DNA from: Pyrinomonadaceae bacterium
GTDB taxonomy: Bacteria; Acidobacteriota; Blastocatellia; Pyrinomonadales; Pyrinomonadaceae
Assembly: GCA_013695245.1 (NCBI GenBank)
Contig: JACDAW010000455.1
Span: 1-13,096, forward strand
DNA: 13,096 bases
Direction of reading: 5' to 3'
Both the position numbers and the translations under genes were made by a program. This document shows, in pieces, positions 6,494 to 13,096 of this stretch (within the stretch, counting starts at the first letter, position 1; each line of letters starts with the position of its first letter). The notes beneath the pieces are model-generated. The model was given only the letters and a program-made list of their open reading frames with translations, was not told the DNA's origin and made no database searches.

Positions 6494-7155
6494 TTCTCAG
6501 CCTCTTCCTCGTCTTCCTTCTTGCCCTTGCCGATCACTTCAGGCTCTTCGGGCTGATCAACTTCAGAAGGCACGGGTTCTGGCTCATCACGGATGATGCC
6601 GACCGTTGCGATCACGGATTCGGGCGCGTCGAGGATTTCGATATTTTCGTCGGCGGGAATATCCGAGACGTGAAGCACGTCGTGAACGCCGAGATTGCTG
6701 ACATCAACGTTGATCGCGTCGGGGATTTCGCGCGGGCGACAGCGAACCTTGATTTCGCGTACAACTTGTTCGAGCACGCCCTCTTCATCGCGCACGCCAA
6801 TGGGTTCGCCCGTCAAATGAAGCGGTACGGTGACTTCGATCTTTTGACCGCGCACAAGGCGTTTCAAATCCGCGTGGACGAGGCGATCACGCACCGGATC
6901 AAATTGGCGATCATAGAACATCACTTCGCTCGCGCCCGCGCCTTCAACGTCAATCGTAAAAATCGTGTTGTGCCCGGACTCCGAGCGCAGGATCGCGGCT
7001 AAATCTCTGATGGGCGCGGCGGCTGCCACTGCTTCGCCTTCGCCGCCATAGACCGTGACGGGAACCATCCCGGCACGGCGCAGACGGCGCGCATCGTTTT
7101 TGCCGCGCGCGTCGCGCATCTGCGCGCGCACTGTTATCTCTTCTCTTTCAGCCAT
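6490..7155 (-). CDS. rplY: Large-subunit ribosomal protein bL25, long CTC/TL5 form
   Basis: Binds 5S rRNA in the 50S subunit; the long form was also known as general stress protein CTC. Residues 5-95 are the L25 domain (ARGKNDARRLRRAGMVPVTVYG, in two parts, and a DPVRDRLVHADL signature). Residues about 100-185 form the C-terminal beta domain (KIEVTVPLHLTGEPIGV, and IPDAINVDVSNLGVHD). The tail from 190 to 221 is strongly acidic with Lys, ending EEEAEK, probably disordered. Total 221 residues, normal for the two-domain form. The start is ATG 7155-7153, with only a weak AGAAG upstream. The gene sits between prs and pth, the usual place. The stop TAA lies inside the arm of the rplY-pth inverted repeat. 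Confidence 0.95.
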   Translation of the reverse strand: MAEREEITVRAQMRDARGKNDARRLRRAGMVPVTVYGGEGEAVAAAAPIRDLAAILRSESGHNTIFTIDVEGAGASEVMFYDRQFDPVRDRLVHADLKRLVRGQKIEVTVPLHLTGEPIGVRDEEGVLEQVVREIKVRCRPREIPDAINVDVSNLGVHDVLHVSDIPADENIEILDAPESVIATVGIIRDEPEPVPSEVDQPEEPEVIGKGKKEDEEEAEK

Positions 7156-7166
7156 AGAAACTTCTC

Positions 7167-7194
7167 GCTTTCAATTTACTGCTTTCAAATTTAC
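7167..7194. repeat. Short tandem direct repeat between prs and rplY
   Basis: GCTTTCAATTTAC (7167-7179) is followed after one base by GCTTTCAAATTTAC (7181-7194), an almost identical copy with one extra A. It fills much of the 44-nt gap. No function is evident. Confidence 0.6.
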
Positions 7195-7199
7195 GCTCT

Positions 7200-8147
7200 T
7201 CACACGAAGAGCGAAGAGACGCTCGTCTCCTCATGGATCGATTTGATCGCTTGCGCCAGAAGCGGCGCGATGCTCAAAATCTTGATGTGATCTGCTTCGC
7301 TTTGACACCAATCAAGTGGGATCGTATTGGTCGTCACCACTTGCTCAATGTCCGACCGCTCCAACTTCTCGACCGCGCAACCCGACAGCACCGGATGCGT
7401 AAAGCACGCATGAATGCGCTCGGCTCCGGCTTCCTTCAGTGCCCGCGCAACTTTCGTCAGGCTTCCGCCCGTGTCGCACATATCATCAACTATCAAACAA
7501 CTGCGCCCGCGCACGTCGCCGACGACGTTCATCACTTCAGCGACGTTTGCCTTCTCGCGGCGTTTGTCGCAGAGAGCGAGTTCGGCGTTCAAGCGTTTCG
7601 CGTAAGCGCGAGCGCGCTCCGCTCCGCCCGTGTCCGGCGCAACGACCGTTAAGTTCGGCATTGGATTCGCCTGATAGTAGCCGATCATCACGGGCGCGGC
7701 GTAAAGGTGATCAACGGGAATATCAAAGAAACCTTGAATCTGCGCGGCGTGCAAGTCCATCGTCAACACGCGATGCGCGCCCGCCTTCGAGATTAGATTC
7801 GATACGAGTTTCGCGGCAATCGGCACGCGCGGGCGATCCTTTTTGTCCGAGCGCGCGTAACCATAATAAGGAATCACGGCCGTCACACGCTCTGCCGACG
7901 AACGACAAAAGGCGTCGAGCATAACGAGCAATTCCATTAAGTTCGCGTCAGTCGGCGGGCACGTCGGCTGCACGATAAAGACGTCTGCGCCGCGCACATT
8001 TTCAGTGATCTGAAAATTAAACTCGCCATCGGAGAAGCGATCCGCCGTTGCGCTTCCCAACTCGCAGCCGAGATGCTCGCAAATCTCCCCGGCAAGTTCG
8101 GGATTAGCATTACCACTGAAAACCTTGATGCCGCCGGTTGTGCCCAT
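7200..8147 (-). CDS. prs: Ribose-phosphate pyrophosphokinase (PRPP synthetase)
   Basis: Transfers pyrophosphate from ATP to ribose 5-phosphate, giving PRPP for nucleotide, His and Trp synthesis. At 315 residues it is a normal class I enzyme. Visible are FSDGE at 38-42 (ATP site), YYGYARSDKKDRPR at 94-107 (flexible region), TMDLHAAQIQGFF with the metal/ATP His at 133, the VVAPDTGGAERA ribose-phosphate region at 168-179, DKRR at 194-197 (catalytic flexible loop) and the PRPP-binding loop IVDDMCDTGGS at 219-229. The loop has Cys where many have Ile, a mild variation. The start is ATG 8145-8147 without a strong SD. It follows tRNA-Gln and a stem-loop and is 44 nt before rplY, a conserved pairing. 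Confidence 0.97.
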   Translation of the reverse strand: MGTTGGIKVFSGNANPELAGEICEHLGCELGSATADRFSDGEFNFQITENVRGADVFIVQPTCPPTDANLMELLVMLDAFCRSSAERVTAVIPYYGYARSDKKDRPRVPIAAKLVSNLISKAGAHRVLTMDLHAAQIQGFFDIPVDHLYAAPVMIGYYQANPMPNLTVVAPDTGGAERARAYAKRLNAELALCDKRREKANVAEVMNVVGDVRGRSCLIVDDMCDTGGSLTKVARALKEAGAERIHACFTHPVLSGCAVEKLERSDIEQVVTTNTIPLDWCQSEADHIKILSIAPLLAQAIKSIHEETSVSSLFV

Positions 8148-8167
8148 AGAAAATTCAGAAGTCGAAG

Positions 8168-8217
8168 GGCGGAAGGCGAAAGTGTGGGATTTTTATTTTC
8201 CACCTTTGCCTTCCGCC
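8168..8217 (-). terminator. Strong stem-loop between tRNA-Gln and prs
   Basis: GGCGGAAGGCGAAAGTG (8168-8184) faces CACCTTTGCCTTCCGCC (8201-8217), 15 of 17 positions complementary, with a 16-nt AT-rich loop. It lies 9 nt beyond the tRNA 3' end on the minus strand. It may separate the ispE-tRNA transcript from prs. A proper U-tract does not follow on the minus strand, so processing or partial termination is equally possible. Its sequence recalls the GGCAAAAG repeat in the rplY-pth gap. Confidence 0.55.
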
Positions 8218-8225
8218 TTTAGATT

Positions 8226-8300
8226 TGGCTGGGGCGGGAGGATTCGAACCTACGAATGCCGATTCCAAAGACCGGTGCCTTACCACTTGGCTACGCCCCA
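8226..8300 (-). tRNA. tRNA-Gln (anticodon UUG)
   Basis: The acceptor stem TGGGGCG pairs with CGCCCCA. The D-arm holds TAGCCAAGTGGTAAGGC. The anticodon stem CCGGT/ATCGG encloses loop CTTTGGA, whose middle TTG reads CAA (Gln). The T-arm has GGTTCGAATCC. The discriminator is G and the CCA is encoded (8228-8226). Only 8 nt separate it from the ispE stop, so it is likely cotranscribed with ispE and cut out by RNase P. A tRNA-Gln between ispE and prs is a recurrent arrangement. Confidence 0.96.
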
Positions 8301-8308
8301 ATTCAGAA

Positions 8309-9223
8309 CTAGACTTGCAAAAATCTTTTACACGCGCCAAGCGCTTCAGAGTAAGCCGCTCTGTCGAGTGTCGCGCAGGCGAACACTTGCCAATCCCTTT
8401 TCTTCTTCAGCCCTTCGTGCGCTCGCTCTTGCGCCGCTTCGCTCTCGAATATGCCGAACACACTTGCGCCGCTTCCCGACATCAAAGCGCCGCGCGCGCC
8501 GTGTCGCAAAAGTTCACGTTTGGCAAGTTCAATCGGCGGGTGAAGATTAAATATTACAGTTTCAAAGTCGTTATGTAAAACGTCTTCCGGCAACCACTGT
8601 AAGCTTCCCGCGCGCGAACTAGGCAGGATAACGACCGGTTCGCGCTTTGTCAAGAACGGCGACCGAAGCGCACGGTAAGCTTCCGCCGTCGAAACTGTTT
8701 CGTTCGGTGTGACGATCAGCAGATACCGCTCGCTAACATCTTCGAGCGGCGTAATCTCTGTTCCCGTTCCACGGCCGAGCGACGTGCCGCCCCTGAAGAA
8801 AAATGGCACGTCGGCTCCGAGTTTCGCGCCGAGTTGGATAAGTTCATTCGGATCGGTTTCGAGCTTCCAGAGATGAGCTAAGCCCATCAATGCAATCGCG
8901 GCGTTGGACGAACCGCCGCCAAGTCCGCCGCCCGTTGGAATGCGTTTGACGAGTTCGATGCGCGCTCCCTTGTGAGAATTGAAATAGCTGTGAAGCGTCA
9001 GCGCCGCGCGGTAAACCAAATTGCTTTCGTCTGCCGGAACGCCCGGCGCATCGCAGACGAGTTCGATGTTTCCATCGGGCAGTTCGCTGAATTTCAGTTC
9101 ATCATGCAGCGTGACAGTTTGAAAGATCGTTTCAAGTTCGTGATAGCCGTCCGCTTCGCGGCGGCCGAGCACGCGCAGCATTAAGTTTATTTTGGCGAAA
9201 GAAGGAAGCGTGAAGGTAAGCAC
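8309..9223 (-). CDS. ispE: 4-diphosphocytidyl-2-C-methyl-D-erythritol kinase
   Basis: GHMP-family kinase that phosphorylates CDP-ME in the MEP pathway to isopentenyl diphosphate. It has 304 residues, the usual length. K11 lies in SFAKINLML, the family substrate lysine. The glycine-rich ATP loop is PTGGGLGGGSSNAA at 96-109, and the probable catalytic Asp is D138 in GADVPFF. The third GHMP motif is MSGSGASVFGIF near residue 250. The start is GTG at 9223-9221; upstream AAGGAG at 9244-9239 is 15 nt away, longer than usual, and the gap is occupied by the 3' arm of a hairpin. It is followed by tRNA-Gln after 8 nt and then prs, a common order. The next upstream gene, encoding a CAP protein, ends 76 nt earlier. 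Confidence 0.95.
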   Translation of the reverse strand: MLTFTLPSFAKINLMLRVLGRREADGYHELETIFQTVTLHDELKFSELPDGNIELVCDAPGVPADESNLVYRAALTLHSYFNSHKGARIELVKRIPTGGGLGGGSSNAAIALMGLAHLWKLETDPNELIQLGAKLGADVPFFFRGGTSLGRGTGTEITPLEDVSERYLLIVTPNETVSTAEAYRALRSPFLTKREPVVILPSSRAGSLQWLPEDVLHNDFETVIFNLHPPIELAKRELLRHGARGALMSGSGASVFGIFESEAAQERAHEGLKKKRDWQVFACATLDRAAYSEALGACKRFLQV

Positions 9224-9229
9224 GACGAA

Positions 9230-9270
9230 GGCGGCTGACTCCTTAGTTTACAAGAATTAAGCCAGCCGCC
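9230..9270 (-). promoter_or_regulatory. Leader hairpin covering the ispE Shine-Dalgarno region
   Basis: On the minus-strand RNA GGCGGCUGGCU (9270-9260) pairs with AGUCAGCCGCC (9240-9230) in 11 consecutive pairs, one of them a G-U wobble, with a 19-nt loop. The wobble pairs only in this strand's RNA, suggesting the structure belongs to this transcript. The loop and 3' arm include the AAGGAG of ispE, and the GTG start lies 6 nt beyond the stem. It could control ispE translation or end the upstream transcript, though no U-tract follows. Confidence 0.5.
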
Positions 9271-9299
9271 CTTGGTCGCTCGATTTTTGAGAGCTTTGT

Positions 9300-9959
9300 T
9301 TAGCGCGCGATAAAGACTTGAGTGAAATAAACGCTGCCGTCCGCCGCTTGCGCCATCCCTAAGCCCGTATGCGTGAAGCCGTTATTTAAAATGTTCAGGC
9401 GATGCTTTGCTGATTGCATCCATCGTTCGACCGCGAGGGCGACCGGGTCATCAACGCCTTGATTGTACGCGATGTTTTCGCCGAGCGCACGCCATCCCGT
9501 AATTCCTAAAAAGCGAGCGCGCGCGGCGGGGTCAAGCCCGTCTGTCCCTTTATGATTGAGCACCCCTGAGCGCGCCATATCTGCCGAATGCGTTCGCGCG
9601 AGGTGGCACAACTCGGCGTCCCATGCGAGCGGAGGTAAATTATTGGCGCGTCGCTGGATGTTTAACAACTCGAAAGCCCGCATCTCGGCGCTCGTGGCCA
9701 TCGCGGAGAAGGCACGCGACGGAGCGGTGCGATTTGTGATTGTTCGTGGCGCGGTTGCGACCACTGTGGGGCGCGAATTCGAGCCGCGCACCGAAGTGAC
9801 TAATCGCGCGACGGGACGCGCCTTAGAGGGCTGCTTGTCTCCATTATTGGCTAAAACAGAGATGGGATTGTTAAGGATGGAACAGCAAAGCGTGAGGATT
9901 ACGGCGCAATACATGGTCACGCTGCGGTAACAGATTTTATTTTCTTTCACGGCGAACAT
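9300..9959 (-). CDS. Exported CAP-domain (SCP/YkwD-like) protein
   Basis: Likely secreted; substrate unknown. Residues 1-38 look like a signal peptide: a basic n-region with KENK and R, a hydrophobic core MYCAVILTLCCSIL and a plausible cut after SVLA. Residues 39-85 are Ser/Thr/Arg/Pro-rich linker. The CAP domain covers about 90-219: LLNIQRRANNLPPLAWDAEL (family opening), HLARTHSADMA, NHKG, the Glu of LGENIAYN, and WMQSAKHRLNIL near residue 185, ending TQVFIAR. The His/Glu pattern of CAP proteins is present. The start is ATG 9959-9957; an internal ATG at 9914 would leave a shorter signal peptide, and neither has a good SD. It has its own promoter upstream. Residues 1-85 are not recognisable beyond export and linker. 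Confidence 0.85.
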   Translation of the reverse strand: MFAVKENKICYRSVTMYCAVILTLCCSILNNPISVLANNGDKQPSKARPVARLVTSVRGSNSRPTVVATAPRTITNRTAPSRAFSAMATSAEMRAFELLNIQRRANNLPPLAWDAELCHLARTHSADMARSGVLNHKGTDGLDPAARARFLGITGWRALGENIAYNQGVDDPVALAVERWMQSAKHRLNILNNGFTHTGLGMAQAADGSVYFTQVFIAR

Positions 9960-9988
9960 TTCCCCACGTAAATCTCGAAGAGGAATTC

Positions 9989-10020
9989 AACAGTAAAATC
10001 GTAAAAGCAATTCTACTGTT
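9989..10020 (-). promoter_or_regulatory. Hairpin at the probable 5' end of the CAP-gene mRNA
   Basis: AACAGUAGAAU (10020-10010) pairs with AUUUUACUGUU (9999-9989) in 11 pairs including one G-U wobble, with a 10-nt loop, in the minus-strand RNA. It begins about where transcription from the adjacent promoter should start. It may stabilise the mRNA, or the DNA may be an operator. Confidence 0.4.
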
Positions 10021-10026
10021 AAACAT

Positions 10027-10054
10027 TTTATAATGATGTTTATAACAGGGTCAA
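10027..10054 (-). promoter_or_regulatory. Sigma70-type promoter for the CAP-domain gene
   Basis: On the minus strand TTGACC (10054-10049) and TATAAA (10032-10027) are separated by 16 nt, in an AT-rich setting. The transcript would start near 10020 and reach the ATG at 9959 after about 60 nt. This is the best promoter match in the window. Confidence 0.55.
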
Positions 10055-10253
10055 TGTTTATTCGGTTTTTGCAATAGAGCGAAACCCAACGTGTAACCTA
10101 AGCCATTTAATTACAGACGTTTAGGTTGAGTATTGGCGGAATAAAGAGTGATCAGGAAGTGTCTGTCAGGTTTGTTAAAACGAATTAATTGTTGCAGGCA
10201 GTGTACAAGCGTAACGGAGCGATTTTGAGCAACACGAAATTGCCGCTTCTCGG

Positions 10254-12116
10254 CTAACGCCCGTTGATTTTAGCTTTGATTCGCGCGATTTCGGCGGGTT
10301 CGGAGGAAAGGGTTAAAGCCTTTTGCCACGCGGTGCGGGCTTGTTGGGCTTTTCCCTGCTTTTGATAGAGATCACCGAGGTGTTCGTGAATGGTGGAAGA
10401 GGTTTGGCTGCGGCGGGCGGCGTCGGAGAGATATTTTTCCGCTTCTTCGAGGCGACCGAGTTTGAAGTAAGCCCAACCGAGGCTATCAAGATAAGAAGAG
10501 TTCGTCGGGTCTTGACGCACGGCGCGTTCGATCATCTCCAACGCTTCGGTGAGGCGTTCGTTGCGTTCGACGAGAAAGTAGCCGAGATTGTTAAGCGCCG
10601 TGGCGTCGTTCGGTGAACTGCTAAGCACGCGCCGCAAAGATTCTTCGGCTCCCTTCGGGTCGCCCGCGCGTTCCTGCGCGGAGGCAAGCGCGGTTAACGC
10701 CTGATTAACAAATTCCGGCTGTTCGGCGGGAGCTAACTGTAAGGCTTTGCGCGCCGCTTCGACCGCCTCGCGCCCGCGCCCGGCTTGCATGTAAATGCTT
10801 GAGATGTAGAGATACTGATTGTAATCGGCGGGCGTGTTTGTGAGGCGCGCGCGTAAAAGCGCGACGCCTTCATCAACGCGACCGAGTTCGCCGAGCGTGA
10901 GCGCTTCGAGAAGCATAAAGCTCGATTCTTCAGGGTGTCGCTGCCTCGCAGTTTGGATTGCTTGCAAAGCTTCACGCCGCTTGCCTTGTTCACGCAGCAG
11001 TGTGATCAATTGAAAATCGGCCGACGCATCGTCGTCGCCAAGCAGACGCCGCATCCGCTCGATGGTGGCGAGCGCATCGTCTGTGCGTCCAGCCGCTTTT
11101 TGCGCGGCGATGATGCGCTCCAAAACGCCCGCCGCAAACTCTTTATCTTCATCCGACTTGAGCGGCGCGTTTGCTATCCCGCGCGCTTTCAACATCTCTT
11201 CATAGATGGCGACGACGCTCGCCACTTCGCCGCTTCCGGCGGCGGTCGTTAATGCCTGCGCAAGCAATTGCGCGTATTCACGATTATCAGCGTCGAGCGC
11301 AACGGCACGACGAAAGGCGGCGATAGCTTCCGTCGCGCGATTCTCGCCTAACAGCACTTCGCCCAGCCGCGCGTTTGCGGTGGCCGGTGAAAGTTCACCT
11401 TTTTGCGTAAAGAATGTGTAGAAACGAGGCTCAAGCGGCGGTGGTTCGGGCGCGGTAGCCCAGCGCGTGAAGGCTTCGATGGCTTCGCGGTTGCGATTTG
11501 TTCCTGCGTAAAGCTCTCCGAGCAATGCCCATGCCTCCGCGTCAGACGAAAACAGGCGCAGCACTTCACGCAATTCTGTGATCGCGCGATCAGCCGCCGC
11601 GCGTTCGATCCGGCCGTCGCGCGAGCGGCTCTTGAGCGTCAGAACGCGCGAGAGCACGCGATGTGCTCCAAAGTTGTCTTTGTTGAGGCGCGCGGCAACA
11701 GAAGCTTCGCGTTCGGCTCTTTCTTGATCGTTAAGAAAGAAAAACGCGATCTCTGCGAGCGCCGTATGCGGTTCGGCAAAAGTCGGATCGAATTGGGCGG
11801 CTTGCTCGAAAGCGTCTTGCGCGGCGCGAACAGACGTTTCGTCCGAGCTTCCGCGTCGGGCAGCATTCAGATAGCGCTGGCCTTCAAGCAGCTTCGCGTA
11901 AGCCTGCGCACGGCGTTCGCGCGTCGCATCCTGCAAAATGAAAGAAGAGTTATTTGCGTTAACCCGCGCCGAAGTCAGTTTCTGCGCGCTCTGTTGTTCA
12001 GAGATGAGGGCAGCAGCGTTTTGCCGAGCGCGCGCTGTGTGAACGATTACTAAGCAGAAGCAGACGACAACTGCAAATGTTATCGGGCGGGCGGAGCGAG
12101 AACGACATAGCTTCAT
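10254..12116 (-). CDS. Secreted tetratricopeptide-repeat protein
   Basis: TPR proteins are helical scaffolds for protein contacts; the partner is unknown. From ATG 12116 the protein starts MKLCRSRSARPITFAVV, followed by a hydrophobic stretch and VHTARARQN, a signal peptide or N-terminal anchor. From about residue 70 to the end there are roughly ten TPR-like units, for instance FDPTFAEPHTALAEIAFF, DAEAWALLGELYAGTNRNRE, NDATALNNLGYFLVERNERL, SYLDSLGWAYFKLGRLEEAE and TIHEHLGDLYQKQGKAQQA. No enzymatic domain is seen. I chose ATG 12116 over the ATG at 12188 because its codon overlaps the upstream stop as ATGA, indicating translational coupling, and because it begins directly before the signal sequence. 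Length is then 620 residues. It probably works outside the cytoplasm with, or near, the membrane protein encoded just before it. Confidence 0.88.
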   Translation of the reverse strand: MKLCRSRSARPITFAVVVCFCLVIVHTARARQNAAALISEQQSAQKLTSARVNANNSSFILQDATRERRAQAYAKLLEGQRYLNAARRGSSDETSVRAAQDAFEQAAQFDPTFAEPHTALAEIAFFFLNDQERAEREASVAARLNKDNFGAHRVLSRVLTLKSRSRDGRIERAAADRAITELREVLRLFSSDAEAWALLGELYAGTNRNREAIEAFTRWATAPEPPPLEPRFYTFFTQKGELSPATANARLGEVLLGENRATEAIAAFRRAVALDADNREYAQLLAQALTTAAGSGEVASVVAIYEEMLKARGIANAPLKSDEDKEFAAGVLERIIAAQKAAGRTDDALATIERMRRLLGDDDASADFQLITLLREQGKRREALQAIQTARQRHPEESSFMLLEALTLGELGRVDEGVALLRARLTNTPADYNQYLYISSIYMQAGRGREAVEAARKALQLAPAEQPEFVNQALTALASAQERAGDPKGAEESLRRVLSSSPNDATALNNLGYFLVERNERLTEALEMIERAVRQDPTNSSYLDSLGWAYFKLGRLEEAEKYLSDAARRSQTSSTIHEHLGDLYQKQGKAQQARTAWQKALTLSSEPAEIARIKAKINGR

Positions 12117-12658
12117 GCGGTTTCTCCATTTGCGGGGGAGAAGTTTTCCGCGCCCGCTGGTTGTAGTTCTTCGACGGTGCGTTGCCATGCCGCGCGGCGC
12201 GGGTAGCAGTAGAGCAGAACGGCGATAGCGATCACGCCCGCGTAATTCATGTCCGTCGGCTCACCCATTAGATACGCGCTCATAAAACCCATCAAGGCAA
12301 TTAGGCCGCCGAGCAGTGCGACCATGATCGTTGTTCGCTGCAAAGCGGCGAGCAATCCGTCCACCCCGCGCAAACCTGCGATGGCTTGCAGGCGCACGGG
12401 TGAGAATTTGGTGCGACGATAGGCAACCGCGCCGAGACCGAAAACGAGAATAGCGATCCACAAACCGTAGGCAAGCGCCGGGTCTTTCACTCTGGGGTAA
12501 GCAAACGCCGCGCGCCCTAAATTCACGATAGCTAACAGCAGGAGCGTTAAAACGAAAACTCCGACCACCGCCGTTGAAGCCGCGCGGTGTCGTTTGATCA
12601 ATAGCTCGGAAGGAACTTCGTTTTCTTGTGCCATGCTGCGACCATTTGAAGGAGTCAT
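12113..12658 (-). CDS. Small integral membrane protein of unknown function
   Basis: I do not recognise a family. Four hydrophobic segments are predicted by eye at about residues 30-50 (VVGVFVLTLLLLAIVNL), 65-82 (YGLWIAILVFGLGAVAY), 112-131 (MVALLGGLIALMGFMSAYLM) and 139-152 (AGVIAIAVLLYCY). The N-terminus is polar and the C-terminus ends in a short acidic/polar tail. The start may be ATG 12658 or ATG 12634 (MAQENEVPSELL); neither has a clear SD. The stop TGA overlaps the next gene's ATG as ATGA, so the two are a translationally coupled pair. The pairing suggests a role linked to the exported TPR protein, an inference from position only. Confidence 0.75.
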   Translation of the reverse strand: MTPSNGRSMAQENEVPSELLIKRHRAASTAVVGVFVLTLLLLAIVNLGRAAFAYPRVKDPALAYGLWIAILVFGLGAVAYRRTKFSPVRLQAIAGLRGVDGLLAALQRTTIMVALLGGLIALMGFMSAYLMGEPTDMNYAGVIAIAVLLYCYPRRAAWQRTVEELQPAGAENFSPANGETA

Positions 12659-12701
12659 GTGTAAGTAAATCGCAAAACTTTTTCAAAGGAATACGTTGCG
12701 G

Positions 12702-12731
12702 ATTCTAGCACCCGCTTTATACAACGGGCAA
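12702..12731 (-). promoter_or_regulatory. Candidate promoter for the membrane-protein/TPR pair
   Basis: On the minus strand TTGCCC (12731-12726) and TAGAAT (12707-12702) are 18 nt apart, just after the stem-loop that follows the partial gene. The leader to ATG 12658 would be about 40 nt. A good -10 and a fair -35. Confidence 0.38.
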
Positions 12732-12747
12732 ACGTGAGGCCTTAATA

Positions 12748-12792
12748 TCCTTCGAGGTAAGATGAACTTTTCATTCATCTTACCTCGAAGGA
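12748..12792 (-). terminator. Perfect 19-bp stem-loop after the partial gene
   Basis: TCCTTCGAGGTAAGATGAA (12748-12766) is exactly complementary to 12774-12792, with a 7-nt loop. It lies 17 nt past the stop of the right-edge gene and just before a candidate promoter, so a terminator is the likeliest role. No U-tract follows on the minus strand (TATTAAGG), which is unusual for intrinsic termination. Confidence 0.6.
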
Positions 12793-12809
12793 CTTGCTCG
12801 CCTTGTCGC

Positions 12810-13096
12810 TTACGGTCGCGTGCCGCTCACCGGCGGCGTATTTGTCGGCGGTGTTGTTGACGGAGTGTTTGTTGCAGGCGGCGTGGCGGTCGGCGGAGGC
12901 GTCGCTGCGCCGGGAGCAGCCTGCGGCGCGGTGTTGCTACCGGCGGGCGGCCCCGGCTGCGTCGGCTGAATCGTCACGCGGTTAGTGCTATTCGTATTAG
13001 CATTGTTCGTCGCGGGCGTTGTACTTGTGGAACGCTGTGCGGGTGCCGCGGGTGCGACGTTGCGTGCTGGCGCACGACGTTGCACGGGAGCGTTCG
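12810..13096 (-). CDS. Partial Pro/Thr/Ala/Asn-rich protein, cut by the window edge
   Basis: The frame is open to the right edge, so only the C-terminal 95 or so residues are seen. The GTG at 13085 is probably an internal valine, since the frame continues upstream with N-A-P. The visible part is low-complexity: NANTNSTNRVTIQPTQPG, then many P, T and A with PPTNTPPVSGTRP at the end. It looks like a disordered tail or wall-spanning linker of an exported protein, without a recognisable domain. Codon periodicity and the following stem-loop support it being a real gene end. Function unknown. Confidence 0.5.
   Translation of the reverse strand, partial: NAPVQRRAPARNVAPAAPAQRSTSTTPATNNANTNSTNRVTIQPTQPGPPAGSNTAPQAAPGAATPPPTATPPATNTPSTTPPTNTPPVSGTRP

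Larger units (their letters stand above)
9960..10253. other. Noncoding gap between the TPR gene and the CAP gene
   Basis: This 294-nt, AT-rich stretch holds no credible ORF. From the TPR side it contains a weak GCCG-AGAAG-CGGC hairpin just past the TPR stop, a short inverted repeat AACCTAA (10095-10101) with TTAGGTT (10121-10127), the CAP-gene promoter and a hairpin at the likely transcript start. The rest shows nothing I can name. Confidence 0.5.

Noticed and set aside
7439..7924. Plus-strand ORF of 161 codons, Arg/Ser-rich
   Set aside because: Antisense to prs, low-complexity translation typical of shadow frames.
8125..8578. Plus-strand ORFs across the tRNA and ispE 3' end
   Set aside because: They read through the tRNA-Gln gene on its opposite strand; phrases such as GGFEPT are the well-known translation of an antisense tRNA.
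11403..12053. Plus-strand ORF of 216 codons
   Set aside because: Antisense to the TPR protein, no domain, no SD or promoter of its own.

Overview
The window looks like a chromosomal housekeeping region in which every supported gene lies on the minus strand and is read from high to low coordinates. In transcription order the genes are: an unidentified Pro/Thr/Ala-rich protein cut by the right edge; a small four-helix membrane protein; a secreted TPR protein; a CAP/YkwD-like exported protein; ispE; tRNA-Gln(UUG); prs; rplY (CTC form); pth; rpsF; rpsR; rplI; dnaB carrying an intein; and alr. The order ispE - tRNA-Gln - prs - rplY - pth - rpsF - rpsR - rplI - dnaB - alr is a familiar bacterial arrangement. 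The two-domain L25, the RGG-rich S18 extension and the TPR style suggest Acidobacteriota, perhaps Blastocatellia. That is an inference from gene style, not from a marker comparison.

Right part (about 9300-13096): a partial low-complexity ORF ends before a perfect 19-bp stem-loop. A candidate sigma70 promoter then precedes a two-gene unit, membrane protein plus TPR protein, coupled by an ATGA overlap. Next comes the CAP-domain gene, which has the best promoter in the window (TTGACC-16-TATAAA) and a hairpin at its probable 5' end.

Middle part (about 5227-9272): ispE with a GTG start behind a leader hairpin, tRNA-Gln 8 nt after it, then prs, rplY, pth and rpsF. Three of the gaps hold inverted repeats. 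Two of these, the rplY-pth and tRNA-prs ones, share a GGCAAAAG/GGAAGGC-like theme. The rpsF leader also contains a CCG-loop hairpin that is a candidate S6:S18 autoregulatory site.

Left part (1-5226): rpsF, rpsR and rplI encode S6, S18 and L9, each with a low-complexity extension, and no ssb lies between rpsF and rpsR. A 14-bp stem-loop separates rplI from dnaB. DnaB is interrupted by a 415-residue intein with an apparently intact LAGLIDADG homing endonuclease. Its natural ATG (codon at 4014-4012) is followed by an in-frame TAA at codon 6, although the whole N-terminal domain is conserved past that stop. Alanine racemase follows with a TTG start.

I see no CRISPR array, transposase, phage gene or novel defence system. 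The items most worth a second look are the dnaB early stop, the full-length dnaB intein and its insertion point, and the structured leaders and intergenic palindromes.
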